A stretch of 64,000 nt of DNA from Gordonia sp. UBA7599 (lineage in GTDB: Bacteria; Actinomycetota; Actinomycetes; Mycobacteriales; Mycobacteriaceae), in assembly GCA_002477755.1 (NCBI GenBank), contig DLKD01000014.1:59342-123341 (forward strand), in the 5' to 3' direction. The position numbers and the translations under genes were made by a program. Below, one piece after another: positions 7,328-14,361 of the stretch. The notes beneath the pieces were generated by a model, which saw nothing but the letters and a program-made list of their open reading frames with translations, made no database searches and had not been told where the DNA came from. Numbering within the stretch: the first letter of the stretch is position 1; each line of letters opens with the position of its first letter.

Positions 7328-8398
7328 TCAGGGAGTCAGCCCCGGCCCCGTGATGAGCGGGAGGTCGAGGGTCGTGCGGACTCCCGACGGCCCTGCGACG
7401 ACGGTGGGGATGGCGTTCACAACACGGCCGACGCCGGCGGCGATGGCTGCGTGGTTGTGGTCGCCCTTGTCGCTGGTTGGGGTGATGTCGACGATGTACG
7501 ACGGTTCGCCGGTGATCTCGACGCGGTAGGCGCCGCCGCCGTGGGGAGGTCGGGCCAGGTCCGGGCACAGGTCGTCGCGGGTGCGGGTGATGTGCTCGAT
7601 CACGATCGCCTCCTTGCCGTCGACGAGGCCGATGATCTCGAACCGCACGGCCGCGCGGGTGCCCTTCTCGATGTGCAGCGCGGCGATGTCGTAGGACTCG
7701 GGCGCGGGGAAGCTCTCGTGGCGTTCACGGATCTCGTCGATCTCGACGCCGAAGCCAGCGGCCAGGATGCGCAGGGTGGTACCCCAGCCGAGGCCGAGGA
7801 TGCCGGGCAGGAACAGCAGCGGAGTCTCCTCGAGCGGCTTGCCGAAGCCCATCATGTCGCGCATCGTGATGACGCCGTCGTAGGTGGCGTAGTCGGCGAT
7901 CTCGTAGCAGCGGACCTGGGTGACCTTCTGGCAAGTGCTGGCCAGCGCGAAGGGGAGGAGGTCGTTGGCGAACCCCGGGTCGACGCCGGAGACATAGATG
8001 GACACGTCGGCCTCTTTGGCGCATGAGTCGATCTTCGCGATGGCCTTGTCGGGCATGTTGCCGTACGGGTACAGCATCCCCACCGGCGAGGTCCCGACGA
8101 TGTTGATGCCCGCGGCCAGGATCTGCAGGCAGTCGTTGAACGCCTCGATCGGCCGGGTGTCGCCCATTGCGCAGTAGACGGCGCACTCGGGCTGGGTAGC
8201 GATCAGCTCATCGATCGATCCGACGGCGGTAATGCCGGTGACGACGTCGAGGCCTGCGAGTTCGCCGGCGTCTTTGCCGATCTTCGACGGTGTCGAGACG
8301 CACAGGGCGACGAGCTCGAACCGGGGGTCCTCGATGAGTTGGGTCAGCGCGATGCGACCGGCGTTGCCTGTCCCGACGTGTGCGACTCGGATGGCCAT
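7328..8398 (-). CDS. dihydrodipicolinate reductase-like NAD(P)-binding oxidoreductase
   Basis: 356 aa, ATG at 8398 with a GAGGAG ribosome site 8 nt upstream. The N-terminus has a Rossmann fold (VAHVGTGNAGRIALTQLI). The remainder matches the diaminopentanoate dehydrogenase-like C-terminal family (GVDPGFANDLLPF, SYDIAALHIEKGTRAAVRFEIIG). Actinobacteria hold many paralogues of unknown substrate, often next to steroid or acyl-CoA genes. It is divergent from the SDR gene and shares a 146-nt control region that holds a KstR-like site. Confidence 0.8.
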   Translation of the reverse strand: MAIRVAHVGTGNAGRIALTQLIEDPRFELVALCVSTPSKIGKDAGELAGLDVVTGITAVGSIDELIATQPECAVYCAMGDTRPIEAFNDCLQILAAGINIVGTSPVGMLYPYGNMPDKAIAKIDSCAKEADVSIYVSGVDPGFANDLLPFALASTCQKVTQVRCYEIADYATYDGVITMRDMMGFGKPLEETPLLFLPGILGLGWGTTLRILAAGFGVEIDEIRERHESFPAPESYDIAALHIEKGTRAAVRFEIIGLVDGKEAIVIEHITRTRDDLCPDLARPPHGGGAYRVEITGEPSYIVDITPTSDKGDHNHAAIAAGVGRVVNAIPTVVAGPSGVRTTLDLPLITGPGLTP

Positions 8399-8498
8399 GG
8401 GTTTTCTCCTCGACAGTTATCGGAGCAGGTCCGGGCGTTTGCGCAGGTAGATGTACATTTGTCCGGACAGGTGTCCAGATCAGTAGACCACAGATTAC

Positions 8499-8512
8499 TA
8501 GAACGTGTTCTC
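8499..8512. promoter_or_regulatory. candidate KstR operator in the divergent promoter region
   Basis: TAGAACGTGTTCTC matches the KstR consensus TNNAACNNGTTNNA at all but the last position. KstR is the TetR-family repressor of cholesterol catabolism in mycobacteria and rhodococci. Another palindrome, TGTCCGGACA at 8460-8469, lies beside it on the side of the reductase-like gene. Confidence 0.5.
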
Positions 8513-8544
8513 ATTTCCCATTTTCCGGGGTACCGTAGCGCTTC

Positions 8545-9276
8545 ATGGGACGCGTAGACGACAAAGTTGTACTGATCACCGGCGGCGCTCGGGGCATGGG
8601 CGCCGAGCATGCGAGGGCGCTTGTCGCCGAGGGCGGCAAGGTCGTCATCGGGGACATCCTCGACGACGAGGGGCGTGCGCTCGCCGAGGAGATCGGCCCT
8701 AACGCCCGGTACGTCCACCTCGACGTTACGAGCGAGGACGACTGGGACGCGGCGATCAAGACCGCTGTCGACGAGTTCGGCAAACTCAACGGCTTGGTGA
8801 ACAACGCCGGCATCGTGAACGGCGCGCAGCTGGAGAAGTTCCGCATCGACAAGTTCCGCCAGATCCTCGACGTGAACCTGACCGGGTCGTTCATCGGCAT
8901 GGTCAAGGCGGTCGATCCGATGAAGGCGGCCGGCGGTGGTTCGATCATCAACGTGTCGTCGGTCGAGGGCCTGCAGGGTAGCCCCTGGGCGCACGGCTAC
9001 GTGGCCTCGAAGTGGGCTGTGCGCGGCCTCGCGAAGTCGGCGGCGCTCGAGCTGGGACCGCACAACATCCGGGTCAACTCGATCCACCCCGGCTTGATCC
9101 GCACGCCGATGACCGAGAACATCCCCGACGACATGCTGAAGATCCCGCTGGGTCGCGCTGCCCAGCCCGACGAGGTGTCGACGTTCGTCGTCTTCCTGAT
9201 CAGCGACGAGTCGTCGTACTCCACGGGCAGCGAGTTCATCATGGACGGCGGACTCACCGCCGGCGAGGCGCCGTAG
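8545..9276 (+). CDS. short-chain dehydrogenase, 3-alpha/20-beta-hydroxysteroid dehydrogenase type
   Basis: 243 aa classical SDR. Visible landmarks: TGGARGMG cofactor loop (12-19), NNAG (86-89), catalytic Ser in NVSS (138-139), Tyr152 and Lys156 in GYVASK. The cofactor loop is followed by Asp37 (IGDIL), which favours NAD(H). The spacing and sequence resemble the 20-beta-hydroxysteroid dehydrogenases of streptomycetes and mycobacteria. The KstR-like box 33 nt upstream supports a role in steroid metabolism, though the substrate is inferred. Confidence 0.85.
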   Translation: MGRVDDKVVLITGGARGMGAEHARALVAEGGKVVIGDILDDEGRALAEEIGPNARYVHLDVTSEDDWDAAIKTAVDEFGKLNGLVNNAGIVNGAQLEKFRIDKFRQILDVNLTGSFIGMVKAVDPMKAAGGGSIINVSSVEGLQGSPWAHGYVASKWAVRGLAKSAALELGPHNIRVNSIHPGLIRTPMTENIPDDMLKIPLGRAAQPDEVSTFVVFLISDESSYSTGSEFIMDGGLTAGEAP

Positions 9277-9297
9277 CGTCTCAGCCTGACCCACGGC

Positions 9298-9984
9298 CTA
9301 CAGCAGCAGATCGCCGAGCGCGAATGCTGCCGCCAGCGTGCCGAATCCGAGGATGAGCGAACGCGCGACCGTCGCTACCGGGTTGGAGTGGCCGAGCCGC
9401 GAGAGGGTGAACGAGGTCACCGCTAGCGATACCGTCGCGATCGCGACGATCCCGACGACGTGCGTGTCCCACGGCGTGACGATGGTCGCGAGGACCGGCA
9501 GAATCGCGCCGACGAGGAACGCCATCCCGACCTGAATCGCGTCACTCCAGGCCGCCCGGGTCGTGGTGAAATCCTTGATCCCGTACTCGATGAGGAGATG
9601 GGCGCCCAAGGCGTCGCCCTCGTTCAACTCGTCGGCGACGTTCTGTGCGGTCGTCGTGCTGACGCCCTTCTCCTCGAACCATGCGACGATCTCGGCCCTC
9701 TCCTCGTCGGGCGTCATCGCCAGGCGTTGCGACTCGTGGCCGATGAGGTCGCGCTCGGCTTCGACGTCGGCGAGTCGTTCCCCGAGCTTCGCGCCGAACG
9801 CCACCAGAGCGCCGACGAAGGCGTTGATGATCACCACGGCGTAAGTGGTTCGCGCTTCGACGTCGGCTCCGGCCAGACCGAGTCCCATACCTGCGACGGC
9901 GATGATGCCGTCGTTCACCTCGGTGATCCAGCTGCGGATCTCCTCGGGCTCAGACTCTCGCCAGCGCGTGAGGGAGAGGGGCAT
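9298..9984 (-). CDS. VIT1/CCC1-family membrane protein (putative iron/manganese transporter)
   Basis: 228 aa. The first membrane segment holds the family signature WITEVNDGIIAVAGMGLGLAGA. A soluble acidic helical insert (AERDLIGHESQRLAMTPDEERAEIVAWFEEKG) follows, as in VIT1/CCC1 proteins where it binds metal. Three more spans follow (LVGAILPVLATIV, VGIVAIATVSLAV, SLILGFGTLAAAFALG). Plant and yeast members export Fe2+ or Mn2+ from the cytosol; the bacterial role is usually metal detoxification. Confidence 0.85.
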   Translation of the reverse strand: MPLSLTRWRESEPEEIRSWITEVNDGIIAVAGMGLGLAGADVEARTTYAVVIINAFVGALVAFGAKLGERLADVEAERDLIGHESQRLAMTPDEERAEIVAWFEEKGVSTTTAQNVADELNEGDALGAHLLIEYGIKDFTTTRAAWSDAIQVGMAFLVGAILPVLATIVTPWDTHVVGIVAIATVSLAVTSFTLSRLGHSNPVATVARSLILGFGTLAAAFALGDLLL

Positions 9985-9993
9985 GTAGTGAGC

Positions 9994-10227
9994 CTACGGT
10001 GGCATGCGAATTCCGCGATTCCAACTCGCCTTGCGTTGCGGGTTCGCACCAGAATTTCGCTTTCGACTTGCGGCGGTTGCCTCTAGCGCCGCATCCGTGG
10101 CCGCATTCGTTGCGACGGCCACGAGATCGATCCACCCTTTCTGCGCTGCGCGATTGATGAACCGGATCTCGTACTCGGTCTTCTTGGTCGGCCGGACGAC
10201 TGGGAGGTCGCGGCCCGATGGAGTCAT
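9994..10227 (-). pseudogene. truncated toxin gene of a toxin-antitoxin pair
   Basis: The first ~46 residues (LPVVRPTKKTEYEIRFINRAAQKGWIDLVAVATNAATDA) look like the start of an actinobacterial RelE/ParE-like toxin family of about 115 residues, where the next segment is normally 'WDFLTRTP...'. Here the frame continues into Arg/Lys-rich sequence without that core and ends after 77 residues. It follows the antitoxin-like gene by 5 nt. The call as a broken toxin is an inference from recall of family members. Confidence 0.45.
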
Positions 10228-10232
10228 TGCAG

Positions 10233-10682
10233 TTACTCGGGGCGCGCGACGCGGGGTCCGTCTTGCCTAAACCATTCAAAGTCGGTTATGGCACGCATTC
10301 CCGAGGCGTGCGCTTCGGCAGTGCCTCGCCACGCGTCGAACTCTTCCAGGAGGCGTCGGTAACTTCCGAGTTCGACGGAGCTCCATAGAAGATGGCCGAT
10401 TTCGGTGGCGCACTGATGCTGGTCTTCGGCGGGGAGCGCGAGGATCCAGGGATGCAAGGCGCTGAGTGCCGTGGCGATGTTCCCGTCGGCGCGCATGACG
10501 GCACGCATCAGCGCCGAGGCGAGGGCTATCCCCGCTTCTTTGTCTTCGAGGTCGCCAGCCCTCATCAGGATTAGGTCGTCGGCATCGCGCCGCGTGATCC
10601 TTACGGCACCGTTCTCGGTACGCGCGACGACGTCCTTGGGGTGGCGGAGAAGTTCGGTGAAGGTTTCTGTTGCGGTGGCCAT
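10233..10682 (-). CDS. antitoxin-like protein (Phd/YefM-type N-terminus)
   Basis: 149 aa. The N-terminus (TFTELLRHPKDVVARTENGAVRITRRDADDLILMRAGD) is the Phd-like 'prevent-host-death' pattern. The helical C-terminus (LHPWILALPAEDQHQCATEIGHLLWSSVELGSYRRLLEEFDAWRGTAEAHA) would bind the toxin. A perfect palindrome lies 18 nt upstream, as expected for autoregulation. The toxin partner downstream is truncated, so the antitoxin is probably an orphan. Confidence 0.65.
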   Translation of the reverse strand: MATATETFTELLRHPKDVVARTENGAVRITRRDADDLILMRAGDLEDKEAGIALASALMRAVMRADGNIATALSALHPWILALPAEDQHQCATEIGHLLWSSVELGSYRRLLEEFDAWRGTAEAHASGMRAITDFEWFRQDGPRVARPE

Positions 10683-10700
10683 GCACTAGGCTAGCACAAC

Positions 10701-10718
10701 ATCAGATATTTATCTGAT
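10701..10718. promoter_or_regulatory. palindromic operator of the toxin-antitoxin remnant
   Basis: ATCAGATA-TT-TATCTGAT is a perfect 8-bp inverted repeat, AT-rich in a GC-rich region, 18 nt upstream of the antitoxin start. Antitoxins with Phd-like folds bind such sites to repress their operon. Confidence 0.6.
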
Positions 10719-10726
10719 ATGAGAAG

Positions 10727-11176
10727 TCACCCCACGCGATAGACCGTGTGCCGCACGCGATCGGCGTCGCGAGTCCCGTCGGCGATGAAGAGGGCATCCT
10801 GCAGGCCGGCCAGCGCCGGGTCGGCGGTTTCGAACCGGATCGTGACGCGGAAGTAGACGCCGGCCTCACTAGTGGTGCGCACGCCCTGGGCGCGGATGCC
10901 GATCAACGCCCCCTCGGCGGTCCGGGCGTCATACGTAGCATCGATCTCGACGACCAGACCGTCGCCCGAACCGCGGATCAGCTGACGGTCTCCGCCGCCG
11001 GGCCGGATCTCGGCGCGTAGCGCCTCCACCACGGAATCCTCAGCCGACGGCAATCCCCGCACTGTGCCGCCGAGGATCGGTGTGACACGGCGGTGGCCGT
11101 CGCGGGTGATCCCGACGTCGACGGACTCACCGAGGATCACCTCGATCTCGGCGACCGGGACGAGCACCGGGCTCAC
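10727..11176 (-). CDS. DUF3237 family protein
   Basis: 149 aa from the GTG at 11176; the longer frame upstream overlaps the preceding gene out of frame and is rejected. Motifs such as GESVDVGITRDGHRRVTPILGGTVRG, GGGDRQLIRGSGDGLVVEIDATY and GIRAQGVR are typical of the DUF3237 barrel. Its start overlaps the stop of the upstream gene by 4 nt (GTGA), so the two are translationally coupled. DUF3237 genes often sit next to FAD monooxygenases, which fits the monooxygenase tail fused to that upstream gene. Confidence 0.8.
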   Translation of the reverse strand: MSPVLVPVAEIEVILGESVDVGITRDGHRRVTPILGGTVRGLPSAEDSVVEALRAEIRPGGGDRQLIRGSGDGLVVEIDATYDARTAEGALIGIRAQGVRTTSEAGVYFRVTIRFETADPALAGLQDALFIADGTRDADRVRHTVYRVG

Positions 11177-13596
11177 GGCCCCTCGACCTCGACAGTCAGC
11201 GACGACCGCGCGTGCAAGTGGTCGGGGTGGAAGCCGGCCGCACGCTTGTAGTCGGCGGCGATCTCCTCGAGTTCCTCGCGGCTGATCACGTCGTGCACAT
11301 GGGTGAAGCCCTGCGGGGCGCGTTCGCGCGCAAGCGCCATGATCCGCTCCGGCCCGGTCTGGCGGGTCTTGGCCAGCAGCGCCGTCGTCAGTGGACGGCG
11401 GGCTTGCTCGTATTCGGTCAGGGCCGCCGCGACCGTCGGCTGGGTGGCAAGTTGATAGGCCAGCGTGCGTGCGTCGAGCGTGGCCTGCGAGCCGCCGTTC
11501 GATCCGTTCGGGTACATCGCATGAGCGGCGTCGCCCAGCAGAGTGACGGTGCCGAAACTCCATTGCGGCAGCGCCTCGACATCGCTGCTCGCGTACTCGA
11601 GGATCTCCTCGGACGCGCGCACGATGGCGGGGACGTCGATCCAGTCGAACACCCAGTCGTTGAACAGCGCGGCCAGCGGGAGGCCCTTGGACAGGTTCAT
11701 CGCATAGACGTCGACGCGCAGACGGTGGCCCGGCCGCAGGAGCAGGTCGGTGCCCAGGAGCCCCACGTCGACGGTGACCGCTCGGCCCGGCACGATTCGC
11801 TTGCGCTTGGCCAGCGAGAGCCAGGTGTACGGGTCAACGACGTCGCCGTTGGGCGCGAAGGTCGAACGCGCCGGGTCGTACGCGGTCAGTGACGCCACGA
11901 CCTGTCCCGACGTCAGTTGCGTCGAAACCCCGTTGGGCGCAACGTCGTTCAACGTCGCCACCCAGTAGCCGTCCCTGGCATCCAAGACGGTGTTGAGATG
12001 CAGGTTGGTGGGGCCGCTGATCACCGTCGGCGTCCGGACGGGCGCAGAGGTGAAGGTGAGCGCGTTGGTTTCGGCGATGCGCGAGTCATCGGTGCACGCG
12101 GGGAAGACGGCGAGCATCCCGACGGCCGGTTGCGCCGACTCGCGGGAGCAGAGCGTCGTCAGACCCGGGGCGATGGTCAAGCGCTGCGACGACGAGCCGG
12201 CCCGGGTTAGCGTCCCGTCGTGAGCGGCGGTCGGGGCCGTGCCGCTGCGCCGTCCGGACAGGTACATGCGCTGGTAGGACATGCCCGGTCGAGGGAAGTC
12301 CGACGTTGACGTCCAGCCGTTGCCGTGTTGGTAGAGCGTCACCGGACCGTAGCGGTCGATACCGTTGTCGATGCCCTTGAGCCAGCGGTCGAACCAGGCC
12401 TTCTGCAGGACGTCGATGCGGGGCGGTTGGCCGGCGCCACCCATCTTGTAGCCCATGTTCGCGTGGTAGGTCGGGCCCATGAACAGCTGCTTCTGCCCGG
12501 TGGGCAGTTGCAGTTTGTTGTACATGCGGAGCTCGTCGTAGGTGAAGATGTCGAACCACCCACCGAGGATGAACGTCGGGACGCGGATCTTGTCGGCGTG
12601 GTCCAGGTAGTCGCGTCGGATCGAGCTGTTCGGGTCGACCAGCGCGGCCACTGGCGGCGACAGTTGCTTGGTACTCGGGTTGGTCAGCGCCTCGATGAGC
12701 AGTGGGAAGAACACCGCGGGGTCGTGGACGCGGGAGGCGAGCCACTTCCAATCGAAGGTCCCGTTGAGCATGGAAGCGACGTTGGGGATCATCTTGAGCG
12801 AGTTGACGCCGGTCAGCCACATCGGGAGGAAGCCGATCCCGACGGCACCGCCCGGTGCGACGATCGAGTGCACCAGGTCGCCGCCGGGAACGACGGGGAA
12901 GATGGCCTTGAGGTGCTCGGGGTTCTTGTTGGCGGCGTAGATCTGGTTGATGCCCGAGTAGGAGCCGCCGGTCATCCCGACTTTGCCGTTGGACCACGGC
13001 TGCCGTGCAGCCCAGTCGATGACCTCGAGGGTGTCCTGCTGTTCACGGGCCTGGAAGACATCCCACACGCCTTGCGACCATCCGGTGCCGCGGACGTCGA
13101 CGATGATCTGCGTGTAACCCGAACGGACGAGGCGGGGGTCGACACCGCTGATGGCGATGCCCCCGCCCTTGATGAGCCCGAGGAGTTGTTCGGCGCTCGC
13201 GATGGGGGTTCCGGTGAGGTTGACCGACGCGACGATCTGTTCCAGGAGCGGCCACAGCACTGGATTGTTGGCCGCCTCGCCGGCCATCGAGAAGATCAGC
13301 TTGCTGTAGGGGGTGAGGTTCACCAACACGGGAGTCTTGGTCTTGATGGGTCGACCCGATCGGTCCGCGGGCCGGTAGACGTTGGCTCTAAGGATCACCC
13401 CGTCACTCATGCGCAGTTGTATGTCGCGGTCGGCGTGCATACCGGGGTACTGCGGGTTCGCCTTGTAGTCGGCGGTCCAGTGGCGCCCGTCAGCACCGCC
13501 GGAAGGTTGAGCCGCCGCGGTGCCGGCGATACCCGGTGCGACGAGGAGCGTTGATGCGACGGCGAGCATCGCGAGACGACGGAAATGTGATCGCAT
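11173..13596 (-). CDS. chimeric gene: secreted CocE/NonD hydrolase fused to the C-terminal part of an FAD monooxygenase
   Basis: 807 aa. Residues 1-29 are a signal peptide. Residues ~50 to ~645 are a CocE/NonD family alpha/beta-hydrolase of the X-Pro dipeptidyl-peptidase fold, with nucleophile Ser212 in GGSYSG and the C-terminal beta-rich domain (LRPGHRLRVDVYAMNLSKG). Near residue 646 (about base 11660) the sequence changes in frame to WVFDWIDVPAIVRASEEILEY and GDAAHAMYP, the C-terminal FAD motif of PHBH-type monooxygenases (usually GDAAHPMYP). The monooxygenase's N-terminal FAD fold is absent. A deletion joining two neighbouring genes explains this best. The hydrolase may work; the cytosolic-type flavoprotein tail probably cannot. 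Confidence 0.85.
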   Translation of the reverse strand: MRSHFRRLAMLAVASTLLVAPGIAGTAAAQPSGGADGRHWTADYKANPQYPGMHADRDIQLRMSDGVILRANVYRPADRSGRPIKTKTPVLVNLTPYSKLIFSMAGEAANNPVLWPLLEQIVASVNLTGTPIASAEQLLGLIKGGGIAISGVDPRLVRSGYTQIIVDVRGTGWSQGVWDVFQAREQQDTLEVIDWAARQPWSNGKVGMTGGSYSGINQIYAANKNPEHLKAIFPVVPGGDLVHSIVAPGGAVGIGFLPMWLTGVNSLKMIPNVASMLNGTFDWKWLASRVHDPAVFFPLLIEALTNPSTKQLSPPVAALVDPNSSIRRDYLDHADKIRVPTFILGGWFDIFTYDELRMYNKLQLPTGQKQLFMGPTYHANMGYKMGGAGQPPRIDVLQKAWFDRWLKGIDNGIDRYGPVTLYQHGNGWTSTSDFPRPGMSYQRMYLSGRRSGTAPTAAHDGTLTRAGSSSQRLTIAPGLTTLCSRESAQPAVGMLAVFPACTDDSRIAETNALTFTSAPVRTPTVISGPTNLHLNTVLDARDGYWVATLNDVAPNGVSTQLTSGQVVASLTAYDPARSTFAPNGDVVDPYTWLSLAKRKRIVPGRAVTVDVGLLGTDLLLRPGHRLRVDVYAMNLSKGLPLAALFNDWVFDWIDVPAIVRASEEILEYASSDVEALPQWSFGTVTLLGDAAHAMYPNGSNGGSQATLDARTLAYQLATQPTVAAALTEYEQARRPLTTALLAKTRQTGPERIMALARERAPQGFTHVHDVISREELEEIAADYKRAAGFHPDHLHARSSLTVEVEGP

Positions 13597-13799
13597 GAAC
13601 TAAAACCCCCCGGTGCGCGATGTGACTTTGCGGAGTATGGCACACGTGACTTAAACGCTGGAGGTGATCCGAGACCTGGGGATGCAGTTCATCAACGGAC
13701 TCGACGGCCAGAGGGGCTAGAGGGGTCGTTGTTGTCCAACGGTGCCGATGAGGCGTTCCGCGGAACGCATCTTGAGCGCCGTGGTACGGCGGCTGTCAT

Positions 13800-14021
13800 T
13801 CAGTCCATGAGCATGTCCGCGAGCCACTCGTCGGGGTCCATCGAGTCCAGCAGCGGACCCCAGCCGGGCACGATGACGAAATCCGCGGCGGTCAAAGTGA
13901 TGCCATGCCGGGTGGCCTCGCGGATCACGCGGTTGATGGTGCGCCGGTCCTCGGCGGTGGGTGCTGGTTCGTCACTTCGATCGGGAACGTAGGGCACCGC
14001 GCCCCGTGCATCAATATCCAT
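13800..14021 (-). CDS. small hypothetical protein
   Basis: 73 aa, ATG at 14021 with GAAGGGA about 8 nt upstream. The sequence (TAEDRRTINRVIREATRHGITLTAADFVIVPGWGPLLDSMDPDEWLADMLMD) looks structured, with an amphipathic helix followed by a strand and acidic tail. I recognise no family. It lies at the edge of the defence-like island. Confidence 0.5.
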   Translation of the reverse strand: MDIDARGAVPYVPDRSDEPAPTAEDRRTINRVIREATRHGITLTAADFVIVPGWGPLLDSMDPDEWLADMLMD

Positions 14022-14022
14022 G

Positions 14023-14040
14023 GTTCAAATCCCTTCGGGT
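14023..14040 (+). other. tRNA 3'-end-like fragment, possible attachment-site scar
   Basis: GGTTCAAATCCCTTCGGG matches the T-arm and start of the acceptor stem of the tRNA-Arg at 43638-43710 at 17 of 18 positions. No other tRNA part is present here. It lies beside the lower-GC defence-like genes, as an old integration scar would. It also contains the ribosome site of the small minus-strand gene, so chance resemblance cannot be excluded. Confidence 0.3.
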
Positions 14041-14076
14041 TGGCGGTCCAGTACCACTGCTAGGAGCGCCCACTGC

Positions 14077-14283
14077 CTAGTTGCCTGGCGATGCCTGGCG
14101 GATAGCGTGGACCAATTTCTCTGCCTTATAGGCGACCTCGTGCAAGAGGTCTACCTCCTCCTCGTCCAACTTCGTCATCGTCGGAACGTCGAAGTCCTCG
14201 CATGCATCGCTGAACAACTCACGATTCCTGCCATGCTCGGCGAGTGCTGCCTCCAGGTCCCCAAGGCCCGCAATTGTGATCAT
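14077..14283 (-). CDS. small hypothetical protein beside the helicase gene
   Basis: 68 aa from the ATG at 14283, chosen because GAAGGA lies 7 nt upstream on the minus strand; the longer frame to 14487 runs into the oppositely oriented helicase gene. The product is acidic and helical (GLGDLEAALAEHGRNRELFSDACEDFDVPTMTKLDEEEVDLLHEVAYKAEKLVHAI). Function unknown. It is divergent from the helicase gene and may belong to the same island. Confidence 0.5.
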   Translation of the reverse strand: MITIAGLGDLEAALAEHGRNRELFSDACEDFDVPTMTKLDEEEVDLLHEVAYKAEKLVHAIRQASPGN

Positions 14284-14361
14284 CGGTTGTCCTTCTCGCC
14301 AGTGTTCGTTCGCCGCAAGCGTTTCAGACAGTCTGTCGGTGAGGCCTGACAGACTGAGCCA

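Noticed and set aside
10727-11563. 278-aa version of the DUF3237 protein
   Set aside because: The N-terminal 129 residues overlap the upstream gene out of frame and are Arg/Gly-rich; the GTG at 11176 with 4-nt overlap is the proper start.
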